Source of the DNA: Comamonadaceae bacterium
Lineage (GTDB): Bacteria > Pseudomonadota > Gammaproteobacteria > Burkholderiales > Burkholderiaceae_C
DNA length: 6,555 nucleotides
Assembly: GCA_027490555.1 (NCBI GenBank)
Contig: JAIXXW010000378.1
Coordinates: forward strand, 1 to 6,555
Reading direction: 5' to 3'
Made by a program: the position numbers and the translations under genes
The notes under the pieces: model-generated
Databases searched by the model: none
The model's input: the letters and a program-made list of their open reading frames with translations, nothing else
What the model was told of the DNA's origin: nothing
Shown: in pieces, positions 5,812-6,555 of the stretch
Numbering within the stretch: position 1 is the stretch's first letter
Layout: each line of letters opens with the position of its first letter

Positions 5812-6555
5812 TCAGCGGCTCACCCGGACCAGCGCATCGGAGCGCTGGTGCAAATCGGGCAGCAATTCCAGACCCAGCCCCGGCTTGCCATTCAGGCGGA
5901 TCATGCCGTTCTTCACCTGCGGCAATTCGGTCACCAGCTCCTTGTACCAGCCGCTGTAAAAAGCACGCACGCTCTCTTGAACCAAGGCATTGGGCGCGTG
6001 CAAGGACAGGTGGGTGGAGGCGGCCCACACCACCGGTCCGGTGCAGTCGTGCGGGGCCACCGGCAGTTGCCAGGCATCGGCCATGGCGGCGATCTTGCGC
6101 GCCTCGGTCAAGCCCCCGCACCAGCTCAGATCGAGCATGGCCACCCCGGCCACGCCGGTTTGCAGGTAATCCTTGAAGCCCCATTTGTAGCTGAGGGTTT
6201 CGCTGGCACAGATCAGCGCCTTGCAGTCGGTGGCGTACTGTTTGAGCAAATCCAGGCTGTCCATGCGGATCGCGTCCTCGTGCCAGAAGGTGTCGAATTC
6301 CTGCAAGGCGCGCGAGATCTTTTGGGCCATGGGCAAACGCCACAGGCTGTGGAACTCGACCATGATGTCCACCTTGTCGCCCACCGCTTTTCGGATCTTG
6401 CGAAAAGGCTCCAGGGCCGCGTTCAGGTCCTGTGCGCTGATGTACTGGCCGTGAGATTGTTCAGCGGCCACATCGAAGGGCCAGATCTTCATGCCGGTGA
6501 TGCCTTCGCTCAGCAGCGACTCGGCCAGTTCGTCGGCATGGTTCAAAAAGCCCTG
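5812..6555 (-). CDS. Enolase-superfamily acid-sugar dehydratase (mandelate racemase/galactonate dehydratase branch), 5'-truncated
   Basis: This is the C-terminal 247 residues of an enolase-superfamily enzyme, a group that abstracts the proton alpha to a carboxylate and, in this branch, usually dehydrates sugar acids to 2-keto-3-deoxy acids. The frame stays open to the right edge, so the N-terminal capping domain and barrel start (roughly 130-150 residues) are missing; a TTG at 6546 is internal. Numbering from the edge, the Mg2+ ligands are Glu67 (in VEFHSLW), Glu93 (HEDAI) and Glu119 (ASETL). Catalytic candidates are His69, Asp142 with His169 (APHDCTGP), and Glu194. The E-x-H pattern resembles D-x-H in E. 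coli DgoD. The end of beta-2 reads MKIWPFD, so Trp stands at the second Lys position of the mandelate racemase KxK. The gene is convergent with gnd and may have separate control. Family membership is clear; the substrate is not. Confidence 0.9.
   Translation of the reverse strand, partial: QGFLNHADELAESLLSEGITGMKIWPFDVAAEQSHGQYISAQDLNAALEPFRKIRKAVGDKVDIMVEFHSLWRLPMAQKISRALQEFDTFWHEDAIRMDSLDLLKQYATDCKALICASETLSYKWGFKDYLQTGVAGVAMLDLSWCGGLTEARKIAAMADAWQLPVAPHDCTGPVVWAASTHLSLHAPNALVQESVRAFYSGWYKELVTELPQVKNGMIRLNGKPGLGLELLPDLHQRSDALVRVSR

Noticed and set aside
6544..6546. TTG as a start of the dehydratase on the - strand
   Set aside because: The frame continues to the right edge (Gln-Gly-Phe before it), and the whole N-terminal domain of the family would be missing.

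Overview
The window looks like a chromosomal segment of a GC-rich betaproteobacterium, most likely Burkholderiales and Comamonadaceae-like. This rests on the strong G/C preference at third codon positions, a TRAP-type carboxylate transporter set directly upstream of sugar-acid dehydrogenases, and the overall protein character; no marker gene fixes the taxon. Coding density is nearly complete: the largest gap is about 40 bases, and no RNA gene, insertion sequence, CRISPR array or phage feature was seen.

Layout. Positions 1-5775 hold six genes on the + strand that read as one operon: the 3' part of a TRAP small membrane subunit (dctQ type, cut by the left edge), the TRAP large membrane subunit (dctM type), an SDR closely resembling E. 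coli IdnO (5-keto-D-gluconate 5-reductase), a zinc medium-chain dehydrogenase closely resembling E. coli IdnD (L-idonate 5-dehydrogenase), a second SDR of unassigned substrate, and a full-length 6-phosphogluconate dehydrogenase (gnd). dctQ/dctM and dctM/idnO overlap by ATGA, so translational coupling is likely. After a 36-base gap, a seventh gene lies on the - strand and converges on the operon: the C-terminal two thirds of an enolase-superfamily acid-sugar dehydratase (mandelate racemase/galactonate dehydratase branch), cut by the right edge. A stem-loop spans the end of gnd and the convergent gap.

How it fits together (inference). The TRAP system would import a sugar acid. IdnD would oxidise L-idonate to 5-keto-D-gluconate, IdnO would reduce that to D-gluconate, a gluconate kinase not present here would make 6-phosphogluconate, and Gnd would decarboxylate it to ribulose 5-phosphate. 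The arrangement resembles the E. coli idn (GntII) pathway, with a TRAP transporter in place of the GntP-family permease and with a dedicated 6-phosphogluconate dehydrogenase in the operon. The enolase-superfamily enzyme suggests that the locus handles more than one acid sugar.

The most notable point is the coenzyme site of Gnd. In the long (469-residue) form that is normally NADP+-dependent, several cofactor positions carry NAD+-type residues: GxGxxG instead of GxAxxG, Asp-Leu-Asp instead of Asn-Arg-Ser/Thr after beta-2, and Pro instead of Lys in the LMVxAG motif. No wholly new biological system was evident; the rest is a recognisable, somewhat customised sugar-acid catabolic operon.
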